10,671 nucleotides of DNA from Treponema sp. (GTDB taxonomy: Bacteria; Spirochaetota; Spirochaetia; Treponematales; Breznakiellaceae), in NCBI GenBank assembly GCA_031278025.1, contig JAITLF010000052.1, positions 1 through 10,671 of the forward strand, written 5' to 3'. Positions 1-7,389 of this stretch are shown piece by piece. Position 1 is the first letter of the stretch. Every line of letters begins with the position of its first letter. The notes under the pieces are model-generated. The model was not told the origin of the DNA and searched no databases. It worked only from the letters and a program-made list of their open reading frames with translations. The position numbers were made by a program, and so were the translations under genes.

Positions 1-468
1 TTTGTCCGGGACGAAACCCACCGCTTTGCCACTACCCTCAATCAAAAACTCAGATCCGCCGATTTGCTCTTTCCCGCCCTGGAATCGATTGAGGGGATTG
101 GGGCAAAGCGGGCGGCCGCAATCATGGAGGCTTTTGCCACCCTTGAGGCAATAGCCGCCGCGTCCCCGGAAACTATCGCGGAGAAGTGCCGCCTTGGCGG
201 GAACGCCGCCCGCGCGGTAAGGGCCGCCGCCCGCCTTGCCCTGGAAGACCGTGCGGCCGCGAAAAAGCGCCTTGCGGCCGGTTTTGCCGCAGAGGGGTCT
301 GTCCCCCGGTCCGTGCGGCGCGGGAAGGCGGCCGCGGGCGGCGGTCCCGGCGATGCCACCGCGGGTAAGTCCGGCTACCCCCTGAACGGGCGTAGCGCGG
401 AAACCGGGGCGTCGCTGGCACAGATGGCCGCCGAAAGTGAGCGGGAGTACCCGCAAAACGGTGACTGA
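1..468 (+). CDS. uvrC: UvrABC system protein C, C-terminal part (5' end outside window)
   Basis: UvrC is the nuclease subunit of UvrABC nucleotide excision repair; it cuts on both sides of a lesion in the UvrB-DNA complex. Only the last 155 codons are here, open in frame 1 from the first base. The opening residues FVRDETHRFA match the conserved end of the UvrC RNase H-like endonuclease domain. Helix-hairpin-helix DNA-binding motifs follow, with the first centred on SIEGIGAKRA (about residues 30-39 of the fragment). The second hairpin is less canonical (LGGNAARAVRAAARLAL). After it comes an unusually long tail of about 70 residues rich in Ala, Gly, Arg and Lys, which is not typical of UvrC. 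The TGA stop at 466-468 sits directly against an antitoxin remnant in the same frame, so the natural C-terminus may have been altered by a deletion. Identity is secure from the endonuclease end plus HhH; the tail's origin is inference. Confidence 0.85.
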   Translation, partial: FVRDETHRFATTLNQKLRSADLLFPALESIEGIGAKRAAAIMEAFATLEAIAAASPETIAEKCRLGGNAARAVRAAARLALEDRAAAKKRLAAGFAAEGSVPRSVRRGKAAAGGGPGDATAGKSGYPLNGRSAETGASLAQMAAESEREYPQNGD

Positions 469-603
469 CCCTTTGACGAATGGGGAAAAGAGCGACACAA
501 TACGGCGTTTACCGCAGAATTGCAAAGGCGCATAAAAGCCATTGACGAAGGCAAAGGGATTGTCAAAACCCTGACGGAACTTAGGGCTATGGCGCATGAA
601 TGA
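469..603 (+). pseudogene. YefM/Phd-type antitoxin, C-terminal remnant
   Basis: The frame immediately after the uvrC stop encodes about 44 residues (PFDEWGKERHNTAFTAELQR, then a segment ending KTLTELRAMAHE) and stops with TGA at 601-603. The pattern of a (D/E)-(Y/F)-x-E start, a basic helix and a terminal K-T-x-x-E-L-x-A-M resembles the C-terminal toxin-binding half of Phd/YefM-type antitoxins. The N-terminal DNA-binding half and any start codon are missing; the only in-frame ATG is near the end, at 589. It overlaps the toxin gene start by 8 nt, the usual antitoxin-toxin coupling, which supports the assignment. It is probably non-functional. The family call is from residue pattern only; another type II antitoxin family is possible. 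Confidence 0.6.
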
Positions 604-859
604 CCTGATTTTTGACCCCGATGCCTTTAAGGAATATGTGGCGTGGTAGACCGAAGACCGCAAAACTCTGAAAAAGATAAATGACCTTATCGAAGATATT
701 CAACACAACGGTTTTATGAAGGGTATCGGCAAGCCTGAACCGTTAAAATATATGAAAGCCTACAGCCGCCACATTGATGATGCAAACCATCTTATTTATA
801 CAGGTGATAAAAAGCAAAATCTGCGTATTATTGCCTGCAAGGGGCATTATCATAAATGA
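596..859 (+). pseudogene. yoeB: YoeB/Txe-family toxin gene, inactivated by in-frame TAG
   Basis: Read from ATG at 596 this gives an 87-codon frame matching the ~84-residue YoeB family. That family consists of ribosome-associated mRNA endonucleases of type II toxin-antitoxin systems. Family landmarks are clear: LIFDPDAFKEYVAW at the start, KTLKKINDLIEDIQ, GIGKPEPLK, then SRHIDD, and a C-terminal ACKGHYHK. Codon 18 is TAG (647-649), where the family usually has Gln after Trp, consistent with a single CAG-to-TAG change. Two further signs of decay: the loop between KPEPLK and SR is about two residues short, and the catalytic Arg (R65 of E. coli YoeB, in H-R-L-V-Y) is replaced by His in N-H-L-I-Y. 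The Glu of KPEP and the terminal His remain. No good ribosome binding site precedes it; translation would have been coupled to the antitoxin. Confidence 0.85.
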
Positions 860-879
860 GCCTCCGCGAAGCCGCGCAA

Positions 880-963
880 GGGATAGAAGCGGAAATCCCG
901 CAGGCACCCCACAGGGGGGCCGAGGAATTGGAGCGGATAGCCCGGTCCGGCGCTTGCGCCGGA
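880..963. repeat. Modular structured intergenic repeat (two related motifs plus two hairpins)
   Basis: Between the convergent gene ends there are four modules in a row. Motif A (880-900) begins GGGATAGAAGCGGAAATCCC and can close a 5-bp GGGAT/ATCCC stem. Hairpin 1 (903-921) has arms GGCACCCC and GGGGGGCC around ACA, with one mismatch. Motif A' (924-944) begins GGAATTGGAGCGGATAGCCC and matches motif A at 16 of 21 positions with the same GAGCGGA/GAAGCGGA core. Hairpin 2 (946-963) is a perfect 8-bp stem. The regular alternation suggests a dispersed REP/MITE-like or structured-RNA element rather than chance. No other copy is seen in this window. Function is unknown. Confidence 0.5.
946..963. terminator. 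Perfect GC-rich hairpin between convergent genes (weak terminator candidate)
   Basis: TCCGGCGC-TT-GCGCCGGA is a perfect 8-bp inverted repeat with a tiny loop. It lies between the end of the + strand toxin remnant and the end of the - strand operon, where a bidirectional terminator would be expected. Neither strand has a T-run directly after the stem; the T-rich tract at about 1004-1020 is some 40 nt away. Intrinsic termination is therefore doubtful, and the hairpin may simply be part of the repeat element that contains it. Confidence 0.3.
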
Positions 964-1032
964 TGCGCCCAAATTTCAGAGTAAAACTCATGGGTTTAAT
1001 TAACTTTTTTCCTTTCTTTTTTGCCGGGAAGG

Positions 1033-2454
1033 CTACCAGTCGGCGGAGAAATCCTTCCCCTCTGCCAGGGCTTCCAGCGCCTCGGTGGTTACCCCAAGGT
1101 ACCGCTCAAGCATCGAGAATTCCGTTACGCCGTTCACCGTTACATTCAACCGCCTAAGACTCCCCCGGCTGAAGATCATGGTATCGTCTTTTTTCTTCCT
1201 GTCCCGGTAAACAAAGGTTACCCCCAAAAGCGGCGGCCCTTCCGGTACCGGCTGCTCCAGAAGGACGCCGTCGTTGGAGGCGCTGATCAGGAGACGGTAG
1301 AACTTGCGAAACAGATCGATGTCCAGGGTTTCCCCGTCCAGGGCGGCCTTAAGGGAAGGGTTGTCTTCCCCGGAGAGTCGGATCAAATGGGTATCCTCTC
1401 CCTGTTCTATGCGGATGGATTGGAGGTCCGTAATAAAGGGGGTCAGGAACCAGCGCATTGCCAGTTTCTCATAAGCGGTGCTGATAAAGGCCTTGTTTTC
1501 TATGCGGTGTACTACCCGCTGATCATCCCGGGTAAGGAGGTAGCCGCCCCGATGCTGTACCACTCTGAGGATGATCCGGAGAGGCGCATCTTCTTCGCTC
1601 CGCTTGTAATCATACTCCGCCGTAACCCAGGGATTATCGAAGCCCAGGGCCGCAAGTTCCCCGTTACCTACATTATAGTCAAACACTTCAATGTTGAGGA
1701 GCCCCGTGAGGGAGGAGAAGACCTCAATACATTCCTTCTGATCAATCTCGTGAAGTACGGGAGATCTAATCAGGTGGCCTGCGGCGCCAAAACTTGATGC
1801 GATTCGCATGTCCTCTTCGCTCTCTTCCTCTACTTCGGAGATTACGATGGGCCGGGGGAAGGCCTTGCCGCTCAACCGCAGGTATTGTATCGCCTCCAGG
1901 GGTGACGGATAAGCCCGGGCGGGCACGATTTCATAATTGATAAAATTTTTCAAGGGTTGAAGAAACCGCACCACCCGGCCGCGATCCATAAGGTAGATCC
2001 GGTTCCCCCCGCCGCCCATACAATACCGTCCCCGGGAAATTGGCTCTTCCGCGCCAAAAATCAGGGACAGTTCCGAACTGTCCGTATAACGGATCGTCAC
2101 CGCCGCCTCGGGATCATCAAAACCGTAGAGGTCCTTTCCCCCTTTTCCCTCGCCATCCGATACCAGGCTTACATACTCAACCCTGGAGGATTCATCGAGG
2201 AGCAGAAAGAGATATTCGGCGTTCACCTGATCCATGGGAAGATCCGCCAGTATAAACCCGCCTTCCTCCTGCCATACGGAAAATACATCGTAGCGGTTTT
2301 TGATTTGTATTTCTTCCACATCCTCGATATTAAAAGCCGCGAGGGTCCCTCCTTCCGCGGCCGCTTCTTCCTTTCCGGGGCGCAACAACAGCAGGAGAGA
2401 TCCCGCCAAAACAAGAAACAGCAGAAACAATAAGAGCCATAGCCGCCCTTTCAT
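1033..2454 (-). CDS. DUF4340-type membrane-anchored protein, last gene of Gld-like ABC operon
   Basis: This 473-residue protein has one N-terminal membrane segment (about residues 5-24, almost all Leu/Phe/Val), followed by a basic-acidic stretch and a long extracytoplasmic region. The segment from AAFNIEDVEEIQIKNRYDVF, with the later W-x-E-E-G-G-F and L-A-D-L-P-M-D, is typical of the DUF4340 repeat. That repeat is found in proteins encoded next to GldG-like ABC auxiliary components. Biochemical function is not known. Its ATG overlaps the stop of the upstream GldG-like gene by 4 nt (ATGA, 2451-2454), so the two are translationally coupled and probably form one envelope complex with the permease. 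No lipobox Cys is seen after the membrane segment. The TAG-type end lies just before an A-rich stretch on this strand, with no convincing terminator. Confidence 0.8.
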   Translation of the reverse strand: MKGRLWLLLFLLFLVLAGSLLLLLRPGKEEAAAEGGTLAAFNIEDVEEIQIKNRYDVFSVWQEEGGFILADLPMDQVNAEYLFLLLDESSRVEYVSLVSDGEGKGGKDLYGFDDPEAAVTIRYTDSSELSLIFGAEEPISRGRYCMGGGGNRIYLMDRGRVVRFLQPLKNFINYEIVPARAYPSPLEAIQYLRLSGKAFPRPIVISEVEEESEEDMRIASSFGAAGHLIRSPVLHEIDQKECIEVFSSLTGLLNIEVFDYNVGNGELAALGFDNPWVTAEYDYKRSEEDAPLRIILRVVQHRGGYLLTRDDQRVVHRIENKAFISTAYEKLAMRWFLTPFITDLQSIRIEQGEDTHLIRLSGEDNPSLKAALDGETLDIDLFRKFYRLLISASNDGVLLEQPVPEGPPLLGVTFVYRDRKKKDDTMIFSRGSLRRLNVTVNGVTEFSMLERYLGVTTEALEALAEGKDFSADW

Positions 2455-3923
2455 GCGTGTTTTCTCTTAATCCAAATTACCAGGCCTGCGGCCAGTATGG
2501 CGGCGGGAAGCAGAAATATAAAGACCAGTCCGAGAATATTCACGGTAAGCCGGGGGAGATTCAGGCCCCGGCCGGTAAAACTTTTGGGACTTAGGGGGAT
2601 TATGTCCTGCCGGCCGGAAAGTCGGTTTAATAAATTGACCAGGTATTCGGTATTGGCAAAGGCAGGATTATCCACCGCCAGGGTATCCAGGATCCCCGCG
2701 GAACCGGAAACCAGCACATTGGAAACCTTGTCGGCCTTGCCGGTTTCCCGGTTGATCACCGAGTATCTGCAGAGTACCAGCGCCGGAAAGGGCCCGCGGA
2801 TCACCGCATCGTCGGCGGTAAAAGTATCCGGGGCGTTTGGAGGGCGGACCCCGGCGGAGAGGCCGAAGTCCAACAGCGATTTTACCGAATAGTTGTTCCG
2901 GTAGTCAAAGAGGATCCGTAGGGGACGGCTGACCGGCGCCAGCATCGGTTTGGAAGCGATCCTGAGCAGTCCCGAATACTCCTCCTCCGCGTAATCCGCC
3001 ATAGCGTAGAAGGGCTGGTAGTTGTAGACCCGCATTTCGTCGGTTTCAAAAACCGCACCCTCTTCCACCGAGACCCCCCATTCACGGAGGAAGACGGCGA
3101 TCCGCTCCTGGGGGGGCTGGGTGGGATCGGCGCAGTAAAAAAGGGTCTTGCCGTAGTTACTGCCGTTAAAAAGGAAGTCGTCCAGGAGTTCCAGTTCTTC
3201 GGCGGTAAAATCTTCTTTAGGAGCGATAATCAGGGCTATGTCCGTAGCGGGATCTATCCCGCCCCGCATCAGGTTCCGGGGGACCGTCTCGTAATTGTTT
3301 TTCCCCAGGATGGCGGCAAAATCATCCATGGTATATTCGGCGTGACCGGTGATAAAGGCTGCCCGCACCGGCTTGTCGCTGGTGACGCTTAGGATGGCGG
3401 TATAGATCACCTCCTCCGCCCGGGAGGACACGATGGAAAATTCCCCCTGCCGGCCCCGGGCATAGTTGAAGAGTTCCTCGGTCTTCACCAAGGAATGTTT
3501 TCCGCCCCTTTCCCCTGTCAGGGTTACGAGGATGTCTCCGTGCTTCATCACCAGGCCGGGGTAGGAGGAGGCAAATCCGGGGTTCTTCACATAATCTACA
3601 TAGGTCAGGGAAATATGGGGGCTGTTCCTTTCAAACTGTTTAAATACTTCGTTGGCCTGGGCGTTGTAGGAGGATATTTCGGCAAAGGTTTCTTCTTTGG
3701 CTAATACGTGGATGGTTATGTCCTTTTGCAAATTGCTGATATACTCCCCGGTTTGTTCCGAAAGCTTGAAGAGTTTCGCCCTGGTCAAATCGAAATGCAG
3801 GCCGGGGAACCGCTGCACCAGGAGCAGGAATACGGCATTGAGAAGGCCCACAAAGAGCGCGGCGAAAAGAATCGATACACCCCCCCATCTGCGGAATTTA
3901 CCGGGCAGGGCGATCCGCGCCAT
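2451..3923 (-). CDS. gldG: GldG-like ABC transporter auxiliary protein
   Basis: This 490-residue protein belongs to the GldG / ABC-type auxiliary family. It has an N-terminal membrane helix (about residues 15-37), then the family hallmark FDLTRAKLFKLSEQT (about 44-58). A large periplasmic domain follows, containing VTSDKPVRAAFITGHAEYTM and a Rossmann-like I-A-L-I-I-A-P-K-E-D. A C-terminal membrane helix precedes IKRKHA. In Bacteroidota GldG works with GldA and GldF in gliding motility; spirochetes carry homologues whose role is unsettled, probably cell-envelope transport. The start chosen is ATG at 3923, one nt after the permease stop and preceded by GGTGGG. A TTG eight codons further upstream keeps the frame open but would overlap the permease and is less likely. 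It overlaps the DUF4340 gene by 4 nt. Confidence 0.82.
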   Translation of the reverse strand: MARIALPGKFRRWGGVSILFAALFVGLLNAVFLLLVQRFPGLHFDLTRAKLFKLSEQTGEYISNLQKDITIHVLAKEETFAEISSYNAQANEVFKQFERNSPHISLTYVDYVKNPGFASSYPGLVMKHGDILVTLTGERGGKHSLVKTEELFNYARGRQGEFSIVSSRAEEVIYTAILSVTSDKPVRAAFITGHAEYTMDDFAAILGKNNYETVPRNLMRGGIDPATDIALIIAPKEDFTAEELELLDDFLFNGSNYGKTLFYCADPTQPPQERIAVFLREWGVSVEEGAVFETDEMRVYNYQPFYAMADYAEEEYSGLLRIASKPMLAPVSRPLRILFDYRNNYSVKSLLDFGLSAGVRPPNAPDTFTADDAVIRGPFPALVLCRYSVINRETGKADKVSNVLVSGSAGILDTLAVDNPAFANTEYLVNLLNRLSGRQDIIPLSPKSFTGRGLNLPRLTVNILGLVFIFLLPAAILAAGLVIWIKRKHA

Positions 3924-3924
3924 G

Positions 3925-4629
3925 TTAGGCCCACCGCCTTTTTTCAAACCGGGTCACGGTGAGGAACACAAAAAAAGCGGAGATGCTGATGAAATATACG
4001 ATGTGGTCAATCCCCAGAATGCCCAGAGTAAAATATTCATACCGGGTGTTAAAGGACAGGACCTTCAAGACCCCTGCCAGGGAATTTTCCGAGAGGATCA
4101 GAGCCACGCCGTCCAGCAACATCAGCAGGAAGCCCACGCAGTAGCCGCCGACGGCGGCGATGATCTGGTTCTCCGTCAGGGCGGAGATGAAGAGCCCGAT
4201 GGCGATGAGGGCGCTCCCCAGCAGGAAGAGCCCCGTAAAGTGGCCGATGATCACGGACCACTCCGCCCCGCCGACCGCTTCCACCACCAGCGAAACCGCC
4301 AGGACGCCGCTCATGGCCAAAAGATACACACAGAGGGCGGCCAGGTATTTTCCGGTGATCACCGCGGCGCCGCTCAGGGGGGACATGAGAAAAACGAGGT
4401 CGGTCTTCATCTTGCGGTCCTCGCTTAAGAGGCGCATGGTCAGGATGGGGACGAGAAAGAGGGTGACGGTAAAGAGGGTGCTAAAGAGAAGTCTGAGATC
4501 GCCGGAATTGCCGTAGAGGTTGTAGTTGAAAAAAAAGAAACCCGTAAAAAGCCAATAGGCCCCGATGAACACATAGCCCAAAGGGGTATAGAAGTAGGCC
4601 TTGAATTCCCTTCTCAGCACCGCCGTCAT
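3925..4629 (-). CDS. gldF: ABC-2 type transporter permease, GldF-like
   Basis: This 234-residue integral membrane protein has about six hydrophobic segments. It starts MTAVLRREFKAYFYTPLGYV, the classic GldF/NosY-type opening: a short cytoplasmic amphipathic stretch ending in P-x-G-Y. Between the second and third segments lies LLSEDRKMKTDLVFLMSPLS, the conserved cytoplasmic coupling loop (family pattern (R/E)-x-x-G-T-x-E-x-L-x-x-x-P). It would form the channel for the ATPase encoded just upstream. The ATG at 4629 directly abuts the TAA of that ATPase gene (4632-4630), and GGAGG inside the ATPase's last codons acts as its ribosome binding site. The length is normal for the family. It is near-certainly an ABC-2 permease; the GldF label rests on the gene order ATPase-permease-GldG-DUF4340. 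Confidence 0.85.
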   Translation of the reverse strand: MTAVLRREFKAYFYTPLGYVFIGAYWLFTGFFFFNYNLYGNSGDLRLLFSTLFTVTLFLVPILTMRLLSEDRKMKTDLVFLMSPLSGAAVITGKYLAALCVYLLAMSGVLAVSLVVEAVGGAEWSVIIGHFTGLFLLGSALIAIGLFISALTENQIIAAVGGYCVGFLLMLLDGVALILSENSLAGVLKVLSFNTRYEYFTLGILGIDHIVYFISISAFFVFLTVTRFEKRRWA

Positions 4630-5412
4630 TTAGTCCTCCGTTCCCTTTACCAGATTGATAAAGATCTTCTCCAACGAATCGCCTCCCGCTCCGGCAAAGC
4701 TGCCGGCAATATCTACGGCACCGGTATCGCCGGAATCCTCCGCCCCCGGTCCGGCATTTTCCCCTTCGCCGGGCCGCATATCCGCCGCTATCTGCCCCTG
4801 ATGGAGTACGATCACCCGGCCGCAGACCGCTTGTACCTCCGGGAGGATGTGGGAGGAAAGCATCACTGTGCGGGTCTTTCCCAGCTCAAGGATCAGGTTC
4901 CGTATTTCGATTATCTGGGCCGGATCGAGGCCCACCATGGGTTCATCCAGCACCAGGATCGCCGGATCCCCCGTAAGGGCGGCGGCCAGCCCTACCCGCT
5001 GTCTATAGCCCTTTGAGAGGTTCCCGATAAGCCGCCCGTACACCCCCTCAATGCCGGCCCTGGCGCAGATCTCCGCCTGCCGTTCCCGCCGCTTTTCCCG
5101 CACCTTCTTTAGATCGCATATAAAATCCAGATATTCCCCCACCTTCATGTCCGTATAGAGGGGCGGTATTTCGGGCAGGTAGCCGATATGGACCTTCGCC
5201 TTTTCCGGTTCCTCCGCAATGTCGATACCGTTGATCAGGACCTTCCCGGCGTCGGCCGAGAGGCAGCCGGTGATGATATTCATGGTGGTGGATTTCCCCG
5301 CCCCGTTAAGGCCTAAAAGCCCCGTGATTTCCCCCTCTTTCAGGGTAAAGTCGAGATTTTCAATTGCCCGGCGGCTGCCGTAGTTCTTCGTAAGACCCGA
5401 TACTTCTACCAT
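4630..5412 (-). CDS. gldA: ABC transporter ATP-binding protein, GldA-like
   Basis: This 260-residue cytoplasmic ATPase powers the adjacent permease. All nucleotide-binding motifs are intact: Walker A GLNGAGKST (about 34-42), Q-loop region GYLPEIPPLY (about 77-86), signature LSKGYRQR (about 132-139), Walker B ILVLDEP (about 152-158), D-loop GLDP, and the switch His in SSHILPE (about 188). GYLPE and LSKGYRQR with K in the signature are typical of the NatA/CcmA/GldA subgroup. Unusually, the C-terminal regulatory region is replaced by a Gly/Ala/Asp/Glu-rich linker (about 213-245) before the final SLEKIFINLVKG helix. It is the first gene of the four-gene operon. The ATG lacks a clear ribosome binding site in the 28-nt gap after the upstream dehydrogenase gene, so it could be read from its own promoter or by read-through. 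Confidence 0.88.
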   Translation of the reverse strand: MVEVSGLTKNYGSRRAIENLDFTLKEGEITGLLGLNGAGKSTTMNIITGCLSADAGKVLINGIDIAEEPEKAKVHIGYLPEIPPLYTDMKVGEYLDFICDLKKVREKRRERQAEICARAGIEGVYGRLIGNLSKGYRQRVGLAAALTGDPAILVLDEPMVGLDPAQIIEIRNLILELGKTRTVMLSSHILPEVQAVCGRVIVLHQGQIAADMRPGEGENAGPGAEDSGDTGAVDIAGSFAGAGGDSLEKIFINLVKGTED

Positions 5413-5440
5413 TTTGATTATCTAAGGTAAGTCAGCTCCG

Positions 5441-6415
5441 TCATGGCGACTCCCGTACAATATTTTCAAGAATATCGATAAGGGCTATTATCTCATCCCG
5501 GCGGTCTAAGGTTTTATCCTCCGCCCGTATGCGGTTCAGAAACAGGCCCAATTCCTCGTAAAAAATCCCCGTGGGGGGAAGGTTGATCCCCGTGGGAATC
5601 TTGATCTTCTCCTCAATGTCGAATTCCTCCGGCGGGCCCTCATTTTTATAGGCGATGAGTTTATTGCCGTCGTACCACACTACGGCCTTTTCAAAATACA
5701 CCCGCCAGGAAGCGGTAAAGGGGATATCCCCATTGTACCAGGCCGCCTCGGCACAGACATTAAGGCCCTGATACCGGTACAGAAAACGGTAATATTCCTG
5801 GTAGCCAATTCCCTCACGCCCCCCCGAAAATACCTCGTATTTTTCCGGCTTTCCGAAAAGGCTTATGATAAGGTCCAGATCGTGGATGTGGAGATCAAAG
5901 GGGAGGAGGCCGCTTTTGGTCTTGTCGAAAAGCCAGCCTCCGGCGGCCCATTTAGGACAGGCGGAGAGGCGCAGGAAAACCGCGTCCAGGGCTCTGCCGA
6001 AACGCCCGTCTTTTACCATGGCATGGAGCGCCCGGGAAGCGGGCTGAAACTGCACCACATGGCCCACAAAGAGGGGTACCCCTTTCTGTTCCGCCAGGGC
6101 GTACATCTCCCGAACCTGGGCGCCGCTTAGGGCCAGGGGCTTTTCGCAGATCACCGGGAGACCCTGTGTTAAAGCCTCCATGACGCAGTCCCTATGGAGA
6201 AAGGAAGGAACACAGACGTCGACCACATCGACAGTCTCGGCCTTGAGCAGGGACCCCAGGTCTTCGTAACAGGGGATGCCCTTCGCCTTCGCCCGTTCCC
6301 GTCCCGCCTGAGAGGGATCGCAGACCGCCGCCACTGTGCAGTCTTCCAGGTGCTGATAGGTAGAAAGATGTACCTGCCCTATGCCGCCCAAGCCAACTAA
6401 TCCAATTTTAAGCAT
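5441..6415 (-). CDS. Gfo/Idh/MocA-family NAD(P)-dependent oxidoreductase
   Basis: This 324-residue protein has an N-terminal Rossmann fold (IGLVGLGGIGQVH, glycine motif at about 8-13) and the family-defining EKPLA (91-95) with catalytic Lys92. The central domain carries D174-x-x-x-H178 in LLPFDLHIHDLDLI, the usual catalytic Asp/His pair. Such enzymes oxidise or reduce sugars, inositols or sugar derivatives at a ring carbon. The usual Gly-Gly before the catalytic region reads KTKSGLLPFD, with a short insertion-like GGWLFDKTKSG. Substrate cannot be read from sequence. It follows the isomerase gene by 11 nt with GGGAAGA as ribosome binding site, so the two are co-transcribed and probably act in sequence: oxidation of a sugar to a keto form, then isomerisation, or the reverse. 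The length is typical of the family. Confidence 0.85.
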   Translation of the reverse strand: MLKIGLVGLGGIGQVHLSTYQHLEDCTVAAVCDPSQAGRERAKAKGIPCYEDLGSLLKAETVDVVDVCVPSFLHRDCVMEALTQGLPVICEKPLALSGAQVREMYALAEQKGVPLFVGHVVQFQPASRALHAMVKDGRFGRALDAVFLRLSACPKWAAGGWLFDKTKSGLLPFDLHIHDLDLIISLFGKPEKYEVFSGGREGIGYQEYYRFLYRYQGLNVCAEAAWYNGDIPFTASWRVYFEKAVVWYDGNKLIAYKNEGPPEEFDIEEKIKIPTGINLPPTGIFYEELGLFLNRIRAEDKTLDRRDEIIALIDILENIVRESP

Positions 6416-6426
6416 TTTGATCTTCC

Positions 6427-7338
6427 CTATATAAACTGGCGCATATACCGATAGCTTTGTTCGATACCCTGTTTTATCAGATCAGGACTGCCCTCAAAAG
6501 CCTTGTCCTCCACCTCGATGCAGGCGGGCCCATTGTACCGTATATCGTAGAGGGCGGAACAGAAGGCGCCGAAGTCAACGCTTCCCAGGCCCGGCAGTTT
6601 GGGGGAATGCCACAGGGCCGGATAGGAGAAGTAACCGTATTCGTCGAGTTTTTCCTGGTATACCTTAATGTCCTTGAAGTGGACGTGGAAGATCCGGTCC
6701 TTGAATTCATAGAGGGGCTTTGTACAGCTTGCCCCCTGAAGATAGAAATGGGAGGGATCGTAGTTGAGGCCGAAGTTGGGGCTGGGGATAAGGGTAAACA
6801 TCCTTCGCCAGATATCCGGGGTACAGGCCAGATTGTTACCGCCGGGCCATTCATTGGCGGTGTACAGCATGGGGCAGTTCTCGATGCCGATCTTTACCTT
6901 CTTTGTTTCGGCAACCTTGATGATCGGTGTCCAGGTTTTTTTGAACAGATCCAGGTTCTCCTCCACGGTTTTGTTTTTGTCCCTGCCGATAAAGGTGGTA
7001 ACCATGCCGATGCCCATTTCGGCGGAAACCTCTATCAGCTTCTTGATATGCTTTACCGCCGCCGAGGATGCGTCCCTGTCGGCGTCCAGTGGATTAGGAT
7101 AGTAACCCAGGGAGCTTATGGAGAGGCCCCGCTTTTGTGCATAGTCCCTATAGTAGGCCATCTTTCGGGCCGTAAGGCCCTCAAGATCAATATGAGTTAT
7201 CCCCGCATAACGGCGTGCGGCTTTTCCCTTTGGCCAGCAGCAGACTTCAAGACATTCAAAACCCACCCCGGCGGCATAATCTACCACCTCCTCAAAACTC
7301 AAATCCGGCAGAATCGCCGTTACCAGTCCAAGTTTCAT
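6427..7338 (-). CDS. Sugar phosphate isomerase/epimerase-like TIM-barrel protein (AP endonuclease 2 fold)
   Basis: This 303-residue protein belongs to the xylose-isomerase-like TIM-barrel superfamily (IolE/IolI/DTE type). Expected metal ligands are visible in order: Glu153 in KIGIENCPM, Asp194 in LNYDPSHF, His220 in HVHFKDIKV and Glu275 in ACIEVED. The N-terminus MKLGLVTAILPDLSFEEVVD is the usual first strand and helix. Members interconvert ketoses or dehydrate inososes; a repair endonuclease role is unlikely given the neighbours. The insertion YQEKLDEYGYFSYPALWHSP after the H-x-H-x-K-D motif occurs in the subgroup found beside Gfo/Idh dehydrogenases. AGGGGG lies about 5 nt before the ATG. 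A 51-nt gap separates it from the preceding isomerase gene. The exact substrate is unknown. Confidence 0.8.
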   Translation of the reverse strand: MKLGLVTAILPDLSFEEVVDYAAGVGFECLEVCCWPKGKAARRYAGITHIDLEGLTARKMAYYRDYAQKRGLSISSLGYYPNPLDADRDASSAAVKHIKKLIEVSAEMGIGMVTTFIGRDKNKTVEENLDLFKKTWTPIIKVAETKKVKIGIENCPMLYTANEWPGGNNLACTPDIWRRMFTLIPSPNFGLNYDPSHFYLQGASCTKPLYEFKDRIFHVHFKDIKVYQEKLDEYGYFSYPALWHSPKLPGLGSVDFGAFCSALYDIRYNGPACIEVEDKAFEGSPDLIKQGIEQSYRYMRQFI

Positions 7339-7389
7339 ATAACCCCCTATTAGTTTGGCTTCCCGAAAATCCTGTTTTGGGGAGCGCCT

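Noticed and set aside
596..859. Active YoeB made by TAG read-through or recoding
   Set aside because: The catalytic Arg is also lost and the antitoxin is truncated, so decay explains everything; nothing near the TAG suggests recoding.
1002..1020. T-rich tract as an intrinsic terminator for the + strand
   Set aside because: It lies about 40 nt beyond the nearest hairpin with no stem directly in front of it.
1021..1797. Long + strand frame (258 codons) opposite the DUF4340 gene
   Set aside because: It is fully antisense to a recognisable protein, has no ribosome binding site and shows no known domain; a shadow of codon bias.
7339..7389. Imperfect stem CCGAAAA/TTTTGGG between the two isomerase genes
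   Set aside because: It is short, bulged and without a following T-run on the transcribed strand; not convincing as an attenuator.
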